DNA from: a bacterium
GTDB taxonomy: Bacteria; Hydrothermota; UBA3073; JACQXS01; JAUWAR01
Direction of reading: 5' to 3'
Assembly: GCA_030601965.1 (NCBI GenBank)
Contig: JAUWAR010000049.1
Coordinates: 1-8,791, forward strand
Length of the DNA: 8,791 bases
The notes below the pieces were generated by a model, which did no database searches, was not told where the DNA came from, and saw only the letters and a program-made list of their open reading frames with translations. Position numbers and translations under genes: made by a program. Below are positions 1 to 5,468 of this stretch, in pieces. How positions within the stretch are numbered: the stretch's first letter is position 1; every line of letters begins with the position of its first letter.

Positions 1-44
1 CATGGCCCTCAACCATGCGCGTCTACCAATTCCGCCACCCCGGC
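1..44 (-). tRNA. tRNA-Leu (anticodon GAG), 5' part only
   Basis: Read on the minus strand from 44 to 1, this begins with acceptor strand GCCGGGG (44-38). A D-arm with GCGGAAUUGGUAGACGC follows, then an anticodon stem CAUGG/CCAUG (17-13 and 5-1) closing a seven-base loop UUGAGGG. The loop places anticodon GAG at 10-8, which reads CUC/CUU leucine codons. The D-arm pattern (GGUAGACGCG) is typical of bacterial type II tRNA-Leu. The variable arm, T arm and acceptor 3' strand lie outside the window, so integrity cannot be judged. A promoter can be proposed at 107-79. Confidence 0.93.
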
Positions 45-48
45 ATTT

Positions 49-93
49 GAGTCTATTGAGTTCGTTGAGTTAGTAGAGTCAATAGAGTCTTTT
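49..93. repeat. Degenerate 9-bp tandem repeat, five units
   Basis: GAG recurs with an exact 9-base period at 49, 58, 67, 76 and 85. The units are gagtctatt, gagttcgtt, gagttagta, gagtcaata and gagtctttt, consensus GAGTYNDTW. The array separates the tRNA 5' end from its -35 box. A related array (GARTYNDTW) lies upstream of dnaN at 2671-2706. Confidence 0.8.
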
Positions 94-107
94 TCTATCT
101 TTGTCAA
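79..107 (-). promoter_or_regulatory. Probable sigma-70-type promoter for tRNA-Leu
   Basis: The minus strand has a perfect -35 hexamer TTGACA (107-102), a 17-bp spacer and a weak -10 hexamer TATTGA (84-79). A start near position 72 would leave a leader of about 28 nt before the tRNA. The same combination, TTGACA-N17-TATTGA, recurs in front of dnaN, which supports both calls. The -10 box matches the consensus only at its first three positions and lies inside a 9-bp repeat, so its match could be incidental. Confidence 0.45.
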
Positions 108-125
108 TAAAAAATTATAAAAATA

Positions 126-172
126 TTGACAGTTATTAGGGTAAGGGTTAAGGATATTAAACTCTTACCCTA
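126..172 (+). promoter_or_regulatory. TTGACA box and 9-bp inverted repeat ending at the archease start codon
   Basis: A perfect TTGACA lies at 126-131, facing archease; it mirrors the minus-strand TTGACA at 107-102. No good -10 is seen at normal spacing: TATTAA at 155-160 is 23 bp away. Downstream, TAGGGTAAG (137-145) and CTTACCCTA (164-172) form a perfect 9-bp inverted repeat with an 18-nt loop. The last base of the repeat is the A of the archease ATG. The loop holds the only Shine-Dalgarno-like stretch, AAGGA (150-154). It may be a repressor operator or an mRNA hairpin controlling translation; both readings are inference. Confidence 0.4.
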
Positions 173-585
173 TGAAGTATGAGATTATAGACCATACTGC
201 AGATGTTGGAATTAGAGCCTTTGGCAAAGATGTAAACGAACTCTTTGAAAACACTGCTTATGGAATGTTTGAAATTATAGCATCTCTTGAAAATGTAAGA
301 AATGAGTTAGAGACAGAAATAGAGATAAAGGATGATAGTCTTGATAATATGCTTCATGATTTTCTCTCTGAACTCTTGTTCAAATATGAAGTAGAAAAGA
401 TCCTGTTTGGTAAATTCATAGTAAAAAGTCTGGATAAAAAAGGTTTGAAAGGCACTGCTTTGGGTGAGAAGATAGACCTAAATAGACACCATATAAAAAC
501 AGAGATAAAAGCAGTAACTTATCATCAGTTAAAAGTAAAAAAAGAAGAAAACCATTGGATAGCAGAAGTAATCTTTGATATATAA
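172..585 (+). CDS. Archease family protein
   Basis: The 137-residue protein has the length and shape of archease, the small protein that activates the tRNA/RNA ligase RtcB by promoting its guanylylation and multiple turnover. The N-terminus carries the family signature IDHTADVGIRAFG (about residues 6-18). The C-terminal part carries the conserved KAVTYHQLKV stretch and closes with a W-x-AEV-x-FDI-type ending. No signal peptide or membrane segment is present, so it should be cytosolic. The ATG at 172 sits right before the conserved motif, and no better start exists upstream. It lacks a properly spaced Shine-Dalgarno; an inverted repeat ends on its start codon. yajC follows after 9 bp and uses a ribosome site that overlaps the archease stop. 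RtcB is not in the window, so the partnership is inferred from the family only. Confidence 0.9.
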   Translation: MKYEIIDHTADVGIRAFGKDVNELFENTAYGMFEIIASLENVRNELETEIEIKDDSLDNMLHDFLSELLFKYEVEKILFGKFIVKSLDKKGLKGTALGEKIDLNRHHIKTEIKAVTYHQLKVKKEENHWIAEVIFDI

Positions 586-594
586 GGAGGTAAT

Positions 595-912
595 ATGTTA
601 TCTTTAGCTTATGGAGCCGCACCAGGTGGTACACCCACAGGAGGTGGGGCAGCAGGTGGAGGCTTAATGGCTTTAATGCCTATCATTCTTATATTTGCCG
701 TGCTATTCTTTTTGCTCATTCTTCCTCAACGCAGAGAACAGAAAAAGCGAGTTAACATGCTTACTTCACTTAATAAGGGAGATAAAATAGTGACATCTGG
801 TGGTCTGCACGGGGTAATAACTAAAGTTGAAAAAGATATAATAACTCTCAGGGTAAATGATAAAACAGTCCTAACTGTTGATAAAACTGCAATAACCAGG
901 GTGAAGTCTTAA
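595..912 (+). CDS. yajC: Preprotein translocase accessory subunit YajC
   Basis: This 105-residue protein is a typical YajC, the small inner-membrane protein associated with SecDF at the Sec translocon. It has a Gly/Pro/Ala-rich N-terminal tail (residues 8-23) and one strongly hydrophobic helix (about 24-43). The helix is followed by the family hallmark LPQRREQKK and the soluble domain LNKGDKIVTSGGLHGVITKV. An ideal ribosome site AGGAGG (585-590) overlaps the last base of the archease stop and lies four bases before the ATG. Archease and yajC are therefore probably co-transcribed. In many bacteria yajC sits beside tgt or secD/secF; here the next gene is convergent, so yajC is separated from them. 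Its stop codon (910-912) overlaps that of amrS within the tetranucleotide TTAA. Confidence 0.97.
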   Translation: MLSLAYGAAPGGTPTGGGAAGGGLMALMPIILIFAVLFFLLILPQRREQKKRVNMLTSLNKGDKIVTSGGLHGVITKVEKDIITLRVNDKTVLTVDKTAITRVKS

Positions 913-1967
913 TCTCCCCAAACCCCAGCAATCTTCTCTCCACAGTATTTACATTTCCCATTTTTTATATTATTTTGTAAGACATAGAACCCGACCCTCT
1001 TTACAAGTAGTTTTCCACATTTAGGACAGTATGTGTTTTCACCCTCATGCTGGGGGATATTACCAATATAGACATATTTTAGTCCTACTTTTATGGCTAT
1101 TTCACGGGCTTTCTCAAGGGTGCCGATAGGAGTAGGAGGCAGATTGGTAAGTTTATATTTGGGCCAGAACCTGGAAAAATGGAGTGGGATATCAGACCCA
1201 AGACTATCCCTTATCCATATACACATCTTTTTGATAGTTTCCATATTATCATTCTTTGTCGGGATAATAAGATTTGTGATTTCAAGTTCAACGCCTTGTT
1301 CTTTATATATCTTAAGTGCCTTTTTTACAGGCTCAAGCCTTCCCATAGTGAGTTCTCTATAAAACTCATCAGTAAACCCCTTTAAATCAATATTTGCCGC
1401 ATCCATATATTTGCAGAGTTCTTTTAATGGCTCAGGATTTATATAACCGTTAGAGACAATAACATTTTTTATTCCTGCTTTTCTGGCAAGTTTTGCTATG
1501 TCAAGCATATACTCATAGAAAATAGTAGGTTCAGAATAGGTATAAGCAATAGACTTACAATCTTGTTCTTTTGCCAATTCAACAATCTCTACAGGACTTA
1601 AAGAATAGTTTTCAGTTTCCTCTGGTCTTCTTTGAGATATATCCCAGTTCTGACAGAACTTACATCTTAAATTACAGCCAGCAGTGGCAAGGGATAAGGC
1701 TTTAGTTTTTGGCAGGAAATGAAACAGGGGTTTTTTCTCTATGGGGTCAATATGTATTGCACAGGGAATACCATAAACAAGTGTAACAAGTTCTCCATTT
1801 CTATTTTCTCGGACTCCACATATCCCTCTTTTACCGGAAGCAAGAGGACACCTATTTGGACATAATTGACACCGAACAAGTTTACCCTCTAATTTTTCCC
1901 AATATTTTGCAGGGTGAGAAGTAATAGCAGCACCTGCTTGGATGAGAAATAATAGAAATAATATCAT
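909..1967 (-). CDS. amrS: AmmeMemoRadiSam system radical SAM enzyme (AmrS-like)
   Basis: This 352-residue protein matches the AmrS family, whose substrate is not known to me. The radical-SAM motif C-x3-C-x2-C is present as CNLRCKFC (Cys98, 102, 105) and would hold a 4Fe-4S cluster that cleaves S-adenosylmethionine. The family-specific N-terminal cysteine cluster CQLCPNRC...GICGVR (Cys33, 36, 40, 50) and the DPIEKKPL block (74-81) are intact. A zinc-ribbon-like tail has CPKC (314, 317) and CKYC (339, 342). The ATG is joined to the upstream gene's stop in the overlap TAATG (1969-1965), implying coupled translation. Family similarity begins near residue 20, so the first 18 residues (MILFLLFLIQAGAA...) are an added hydrophobic segment resembling a signal peptide without basic residues. 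The AmmeMemo partners (Memo and AMMECR1 families) are not in the window. Confidence 0.93.
   Translation of the reverse strand: MILFLLFLIQAGAAITSHPAKYWEKLEGKLVRCQLCPNRCPLASGKRGICGVRENRNGELVTLVYGIPCAIHIDPIEKKPLFHFLPKTKALSLATAGCNLRCKFCQNWDISQRRPEETENYSLSPVEIVELAKEQDCKSIAYTYSEPTIFYEYMLDIAKLARKAGIKNVIVSNGYINPEPLKELCKYMDAANIDLKGFTDEFYRELTMGRLEPVKKALKIYKEQGVELEITNLIIPTKNDNMETIKKMCIWIRDSLGSDIPLHFSRFWPKYKLTNLPPTPIGTLEKAREIAIKVGLKYVYIGNIPQHEGENTYCPKCGKLLVKRVGFYVLQNNIKNGKCKYCGEKIAGVWGD
1945..1962 (-). repeat. 9-bp direct duplication in the amrS 5' end
   Basis: AGAAATAAT occurs twice in perfect tandem (1945-1953 and 1954-1962, plus-strand reading). In the amrS frame the duplication is exactly three codons and yields Leu-Phe-Leu twice, which is the core of the unusual hydrophobic N-terminus. 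Confidence 0.75.
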
Positions 1968-2599
1968 TATACACTACTCACGACTCTTATTCCAAGATAT
2001 ACCATAAATAGACCGCAGAGCCGAGAGAATATGGTATATATCTTTTGTTTTCTGATTATGAGTGATGGGATACCACCTGCAATAATTCCTAATGGGATAA
2101 GTGGTGTAAGGAGTGTTCCTGCAGAAAAACAGGCACCATAATAGATTCCCTGGGCAGGAGTTTTGGCCTGAGTGGCAATATAGGTGAGAATCCCAAACAA
2201 AGGGATACAGGGTGAAATGCCTATAAGAAATCCAAGTGGAATTATGCCTATTTTATTATTCTTAAATCTCTTACAGAAATGAAATGCTGGATTCTCTCCT
2301 AATATAAACATCATTCCCAAAAAGGAGATAAATATACCTGAGATGAGATAGACAATAATACCAGTAGTTGAATCATAGTATTTTCTTATCAAGTGCTGTC
2401 CAAGTAACGAGGCAATCAAAGCAAAAACAAGGTATGGTATTATTCGTGAGATAGAAAACAGGAGCGTAGTTTTAAGCCCATTTAAAAACCCTTTTTGTGT
2501 TCCTGCGATATAAGAAACAAGAGGTGGAAGGCAATAACCCAGACAAGGTCCCCACCCCAACATAATGCCCATAATAAATATATCCGTTGAGACCTTCAT
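1967..2599 (-). CDS. CcdA/DsbD-like membrane protein (TauE/SafE-UreH superfamily)
   Basis: This 210-residue, very hydrophobic protein has about six membrane segments. It resembles the CcdA/DsbD transmembrane domain, which passes electrons as thiols from cytosolic thioredoxin across the inner membrane. Two internal repeats carry the expected Cys-Pro signatures: GPCLGYCLPPLVSYIAG (Cys19, Cys23) in helix 1 and GISPCIPLFG (Cys131) in helix 4. These correspond in position to the paired transmembrane cysteines of DsbD. Databases often label such proteins as sulfite exporter TauE/SafE family, so the electron-transfer role is likely but not certain. It is the first gene of a two-gene unit: its TAA shares a base with the amrS ATG. 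The ATG at 2599 is the only sensible start, with no strong Shine-Dalgarno; a promoter lies directly upstream. Coupling to a radical-SAM enzyme suggests a shared redox task, which is inference. Confidence 0.8.
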   Translation of the reverse strand: MKVSTDIFIMGIMLGWGPCLGYCLPPLVSYIAGTQKGFLNGLKTTLLFSISRIIPYLVFALIASLLGQHLIRKYYDSTTGIIVYLISGIFISFLGMMFILGENPAFHFCKRFKNNKIGIIPLGFLIGISPCIPLFGILTYIATQAKTPAQGIYYGACFSAGTLLTPLIPLGIIAGGIPSLIIRKQKIYTIFSRLCGLFMVYLGIRVVSSV

Positions 2600-2608
2600 T
2601 CAATAAAA

Positions 2609-2636
2609 AATAAACTGAAATCTTAAAAACTGTCAA
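2609..2636 (-). promoter_or_regulatory. Probable promoter of the ccdA-like/amrS unit
   Basis: On the minus strand, TTGACA (2636-2631) is followed after 16 bp by TTTATT (2614-2609), four of six matches to the -10 consensus. This leaves about 9 bp to the ATG, so the mRNA would be leaderless or nearly so, which fits the lack of a Shine-Dalgarno. The -35 boxes of this promoter and the dnaN promoter form a 7-bp inverted repeat (TGTCAAG 2631-2637, CTTGACA 2661-2667). Confidence 0.5.
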
Positions 2637-2661
2637 GAATAATCTTAATCATCTTTTTTAC

Positions 2662-2690
2662 TTGACATTTGAATTAATAGAGTTTATTGA
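2662..2690 (+). promoter_or_regulatory. Probable promoter of dnaN
   Basis: A perfect TTGACA (2662-2667) is followed by a 17-bp spacer and TATTGA (2685-2690), the same combination proposed for tRNA-Leu. An alternative -10, TTTATT (2683-2688), would have a 15-bp spacer. It would transcribe dnaN and probably smpB and the amidase. The -10 region lies inside the 9-bp repeat array. Confidence 0.5.
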
Positions 2691-2706
2691 ATCATTAGAA
2701 TTCAAC
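2671..2706 (+). repeat. Degenerate 9-bp tandem repeat, four units, upstream of dnaN
   Basis: Units gaattaata, gagtttatt, gaatcatta and gaattcaac start at 2671, 2680, 2689 and 2698, consensus GARTYNDTW with the last unit diverging. The family is the same as at 49-93. The array fills the space between the dnaN -35 box and its ribosome site. Confidence 0.7.
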
Positions 2707-2725
2707 TCAATAAAAGGAGGTAGAA

Positions 2726-3829
2726 ATGGAGGTATTATTTGAAGGTTCTGTATTAAAACATATGCTTTCAAAGGTTCATTCTATAATTCCTGAGAGGAGC
2801 ACCTTACCTGTTCTTTCAAATGCCCTCATTGAGACAAAAGGAGATAGGGTCTATATAACTACTACAGACCTTGATATGTCAATTGCTGGCATAGGCACAC
2901 CAGAGATTAAAAAGGAAGGGGCTATTACACTTAATGGAAAAAAACTCTTTGATATTGTTAGAGAACTTCCAGAAGCTCCTATAAGTATTAGTTGTAAAGA
3001 CCTCTCTTGCAAGATTACCTGCGGAAAAGATAAATTCAACATGACTGGAACACCGCGAGATGAATATCCCGAACCACTTTCTGTAAAGGGTGACAACAAG
3101 TTCAATATTAGTGCTGATATTTTGAGAAGATTTACAGACAAGGCACTTTTTGCCACTTCACGGGATCAGGTTAATCCCGTAATGGAAGGGGCTTTATTGG
3201 AACTTGGAAAGAAGGAAGTAAAACTGGTTGCTACAGATGGGTATAAATTAGCATTTATAAGTAAAAAGGGCTTTGATATAGGTAGCCAGACAGGTAATTT
3301 ACTCATTTCTCATAAAGTCTGGCAGCAGATAGAGAAATTTTCCTCATCTGAAGAGATTGAGGTGAGATTTGACGAAAAAGGTATTGAATTTTCTGGTTCT
3401 GATACTGTGCTTCTTGCAAGGCTTATGGAGGGTAAATTCCCGGATTATGACTCTGTAATACCAAAAGAAAATGATAAAGAAGTCATAGTACCTTGTAGTG
3501 AACTCACCCATGCAATCAGACGGGCAAGTGTCTTTTCTGAAATCCAAACGAGTTTTGTTAAAATCCGAATTGAAGAAAACAAGGTATATATTTACTCATC
3601 ATCGGAGACAGGAGAAGCATTTTGCGAGGTAGATTGTAAATATACAGGTGAGACCCTTGAAATAGGCTATAACGCACGATTTCTTTTAGAAGTATTGTCA
3701 AGGATAGAAACCGATAATGTAAAAATACTCCTGAAAGATTCACTCTCTCCAGGACTCTTTATGCCAGATAAACAAAGGGAAAATGAAACCCTCACCTACC
3801 TCCTTATGCCTATGAGAATTGAAGAATAA
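2726..3829 (+). CDS. dnaN: DNA polymerase III subunit beta (sliding clamp)
   Basis: The 367-residue protein is the bacterial beta clamp, a ring-shaped dimer that holds DNA polymerase III on DNA. Length is normal and all three clamp domains are present (about 1-120, 125-245, 247-367). Signatures include LPVLSNALIE (28-37), ATDGYKLA (169-176), EGKFPDYDSVIP (235-246) and the C-terminal YLLMPMRI (358-365), which lines the groove that binds clamp-binding motifs of partner proteins. An excellent ribosome site, AAAAGGAGGT (2712-2721), lies five bases from the ATG at 2726. It heads a plus-strand run with smpB and an amidase and is not next to dnaA or recF here, so it is detached from the classical origin-region cluster. 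Nothing in the protein looks damaged. Confidence 0.98.
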   Translation: MEVLFEGSVLKHMLSKVHSIIPERSTLPVLSNALIETKGDRVYITTTDLDMSIAGIGTPEIKKEGAITLNGKKLFDIVRELPEAPISISCKDLSCKITCGKDKFNMTGTPRDEYPEPLSVKGDNKFNISADILRRFTDKALFATSRDQVNPVMEGALLELGKKEVKLVATDGYKLAFISKKGFDIGSQTGNLLISHKVWQQIEKFSSSEEIEVRFDEKGIEFSGSDTVLLARLMEGKFPDYDSVIPKENDKEVIVPCSELTHAIRRASVFSEIQTSFVKIRIEENKVYIYSSSETGEAFCEVDCKYTGETLEIGYNARFLLEVLSRIETDNVKILLKDSLSPGLFMPDKQRENETLTYLLMPMRIEE

Positions 3830-3830
3830 T

Positions 3831-3884
3831 TCCTACGGAGTTAAGGCGTGAGCCTTTTATTTAAAATCCTTACGGATTAACTCC
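3831..3884 (+). other. Structured intergenic element between dnaN and smpB
   Basis: An outer stem of GGAGTTAA (3837-3844) with TTAACTCC (3877-3884) can enclose two small hairpins: AAGGC-gtga-GCCTT (3843-3856, GNRA-type loop; it competes for two bases with the outer stem) and AATCC-ttac-GGATT (3865-3878, likewise overlapping the outer arm). TCCTACGGA (3831-3839) and TCCTTACGGA (3867-3876) are near-copies. A short T-rich run after the first hairpin could make a weak terminator. It could equally be a dispersed repeat or a leader element for smpB; sequence alone does not decide. Confidence 0.45.
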
Positions 3885-3907
3885 AGCATTTGGGTGCTTT
3901 AATAAGA

Positions 3908-4354
3908 ATGAGAATAGAGAACAGAAAGGCAAGGTATAATTTTTTTATATTTGAAAAATATGAGGCAGGGATAGCACTTGAAGGTCCAGAAGTAAAGTCT
4001 ATAAGAGAGGGCAAGGCATCTCTTGCTGAAAGTTTCTGTAAAGTAGAAAAAAGAGGGATATTCATACACGATATGCATATTTCTCCATATGAGAAGTCAA
4101 GCCCCGCACTTATGCATAAGTGCGGGATAGAACCCAAAAGGAAAAGGAGACTTCTGTTGCACAAGAATGAGATAAAAAAACTTTACACAAAACAGCATGA
4201 AAGGGGTTTTACTATTGTTCCTCTCTGTTTATATTTCAACCAAGGGGGCATTGCAAAAATAGAAATTGCTGTTTCAAGAGGCAAGAGAAAATACGAAAAA
4301 AGAGAAGCAATTAAAGAAAGAGAGCTAAAAAGAGAATTAAGAATTGAGAATTAA
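3908..4354 (+). CDS. smpB: SsrA-binding protein SmpB
   Basis: This 148-residue protein is SmpB, which binds tmRNA and places it in the decoding site of stalled ribosomes during trans-translation. Family hallmarks run in order: ENRKARYNFFI (4-14), EAGIALEGPEVKSIREGKASL (about 18-38), the RRLLLHKNEI block (about 79-88), LVPL-like TIVPLCLYF, and the basic tail SRGKRKYEKREAIKERE that forms a helix in the mRNA channel. I chose the ATG at 3908 because it gives the usual MxIxENRKAR start; a TTG at 3890 would add six atypical residues. No clear Shine-Dalgarno is present. The loop between the ISPYEKSS and EPKRKR segments is a few residues longer than in the Thermus-type sequence as I recall it, and that extra piece is encoded by a perfect 24-bp palindrome (4103-4126). 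The last residues and the stop lie in a heptamer repeat that continues into the amidase start. Confidence 0.95.
   Translation: MRIENRKARYNFFIFEKYEAGIALEGPEVKSIREGKASLAESFCKVEKRGIFIHDMHISPYEKSSPALMHKCGIEPKRKRRLLLHKNEIKKLYTKQHERGFTIVPLCLYFNQGGIAKIEIAVSRGKRKYEKREAIKERELKRELRIEN
4103..4126. repeat. Perfect 24-bp palindrome inside smpB
   Basis: Arms CCCGCACTTATG and CATAAGTGCGGG meet with no spacer; the centre lies between 4114 and 4115. In the smpB frame it is exactly eight codons (residues 66-73, PALMHKCG) and falls in a variable surface loop. A 12-bp-arm perfect palindrome is very unlikely by chance in a window of this size. It is not followed by a T-run, so it is not a normal terminator. Confidence 0.92.
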
Positions 4355-4368
4355 GAATTGAGAATTGG
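4334..4368 (+). repeat. Heptamer tandem repeat (GAATTRA)n across the smpB/amidase junction
   Basis: Five consecutive 7-bp units are present: GAATTAA (4334), GAATTGA (4341), GAATTAA (4348), GAATTGA (4355) and GAATTGG (4362). The first three alternate A/G as a 14-bp double unit. The array codes the last smpB residues, supplies its TAA (4352-4354) and contains the amidase TTG start (4358-4360). Confidence 0.92.
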
Positions 4369-5467
4369 AAGATTTGTAAAAAGAATATTTCTAATAATAC
4401 TTCCTACTTCCTACTTCCTACTTCCTACATCTAATCTATATTCCTATCAGTTGAAATATCAAGGCAAGAGTTATACTATTGAAGAAAAGAAGATTAATGG
4501 ATACTCATATTTCAAGGCAGAGGATATTTTTGACTGTTTTGGATTCAATTTATCCTATGAAAACGGGAGACTTAATCTCAAATATAAAAATCATAGTGCA
4601 CTATTCATTGAATCCAATCCATTTATCTCCATTGATGGAAGACTTCTCAATTTTACTTTAACACCTGAAATAGACAACAATGACCTTTATTTACCACTTA
4701 TAATATTAAACTCTGTTTTAAAGTCATTAAAAAGAGAGAAAATCACTAAAAAGGAAAATGGTCTTATTGTATCATCAATGAGGCCAAGATTAAGTAGTAT
4801 AACGATAGACCCTGGACATGGTGGAAAGGATTCAGGTGCACGAGGTCATTATGGCTATTTTGAGAAGGATGCTGTGCTTGATATATCGCTTGAATTAAAA
4901 AAAATGATAGAAAAAAAATTGGGAATAAACTGTATTTTAACAAGAAAAACGGATGTTTTCATTGGGCTGGGGGAAAGGGCAAAGATAGCAAACGACAACT
5001 CTTGTGATTTATTCCTGTCCATTCATTGTAATGCATGCAAAGATAGAAGTGCTTATGGAGCTGAGGTATATTTTCTTTCTCCTGCAAAGACGAACTGGGC
5101 AAGGGCAGTTGAGGCAAGAGAGAATGCCTCTTTGAAATACGAAGGAAAGACACCTGAGGCTTCTGTTGAATATATTTTATGGGATATGGCACAGACTGAA
5201 TTTCTTGAGGAATCAAGTACTTTATGTAAATATATTCTGGATGCCCTTTCCAAAATAGCAAAGAGAAGATTTGTAAGCCAGGCGAATTTTGCGGTTTTAA
5301 GAAGTACTTATATGCCCGCCTGTTTAATTGAGGTAGAATTTATATCTAATAAAGAAGGCGAGAGGCGACTAAAGACCGAGAAATTCAAAAAAGAATGTGC
5401 GAAGCATATTTTTGAGGGAATAAAGGCTTATAAGAAGTTTTACGAGAAGAAGATGTCTTATGAATAA
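4358..5467 (+). CDS. N-acetylmuramoyl-L-alanine amidase (Amidase_3 / AmiC type), exported
   Basis: The 369-residue enzyme should cleave the bond between N-acetylmuramic acid and the stem peptide of peptidoglycan, acting outside the cytoplasmic membrane during wall remodelling or cell separation. A signal peptide (about 1-30) has a basic start RFVKR and a hydrophobic core LIILPTSYFLLPTS. Residues 31-140 resemble a copper-amine-oxidase-N-like substrate-binding domain. The catalytic Amidase_3 domain (about 146-360) has all zinc and catalytic residues: His154 in DPGHGG, Glu169 in YFEKD, His223 in SIHCNA and Glu325 in LIEVEF. The start is a TTG at 4358, three bases after the smpB stop and without a Shine-Dalgarno, so translation probably depends on coupling. 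It is the only usable in-frame start before the signal peptide. A heptamer array overlaps the start and another encodes the signal peptide core. It ends one base before the convergent mutase gene's stop. Confidence 0.93.
   Translation: MRIGRFVKRIFLIILPTSYFLLPTSNLYSYQLKYQGKSYTIEEKKINGYSYFKAEDIFDCFGFNLSYENGRLNLKYKNHSALFIESNPFISIDGRLLNFTLTPEIDNNDLYLPLIILNSVLKSLKREKITKKENGLIVSSMRPRLSSITIDPGHGGKDSGARGHYGYFEKDAVLDISLELKKMIEKKLGINCILTRKTDVFIGLGERAKIANDNSCDLFLSIHCNACKDRSAYGAEVYFLSPAKTNWARAVEARENASLKYEGKTPEASVEYILWDMAQTEFLEESSTLCKYILDALSKIAKRRFVSQANFAVLRSTYMPACLIEVEFISNKEGERRLKTEKFKKECAKHIFEGIKAYKKFYEKKMSYE
4398..4428 (+). repeat. Heptamer tandem repeat (CTTCCTA)4 encoding the amidase signal peptide core
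   Basis: Four perfect copies of CTTCCTA run from 4400 to 4427, with matching partial units on both sides (4398-4428). In the amidase frame the 21-bp cycle reads Leu-Pro-Thr-Ser-Tyr-Phe-Leu. A 1.7-copy remnant of the same unit lies at 6839-6852. Confidence 0.95.
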
Positions 5468-5468
5468 T

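Noticed and set aside
3890..3907. TTG at 3890 as the smpB start
   Set aside because: It adds six residues not typical of SmpB; the ATG at 3908 gives the family's usual N-terminus, and neither has a clear Shine-Dalgarno.
4103..4126. smpB palindrome as an intrinsic terminator
   Set aside because: No T-run follows on either strand and it lies in the middle of an intact gene.
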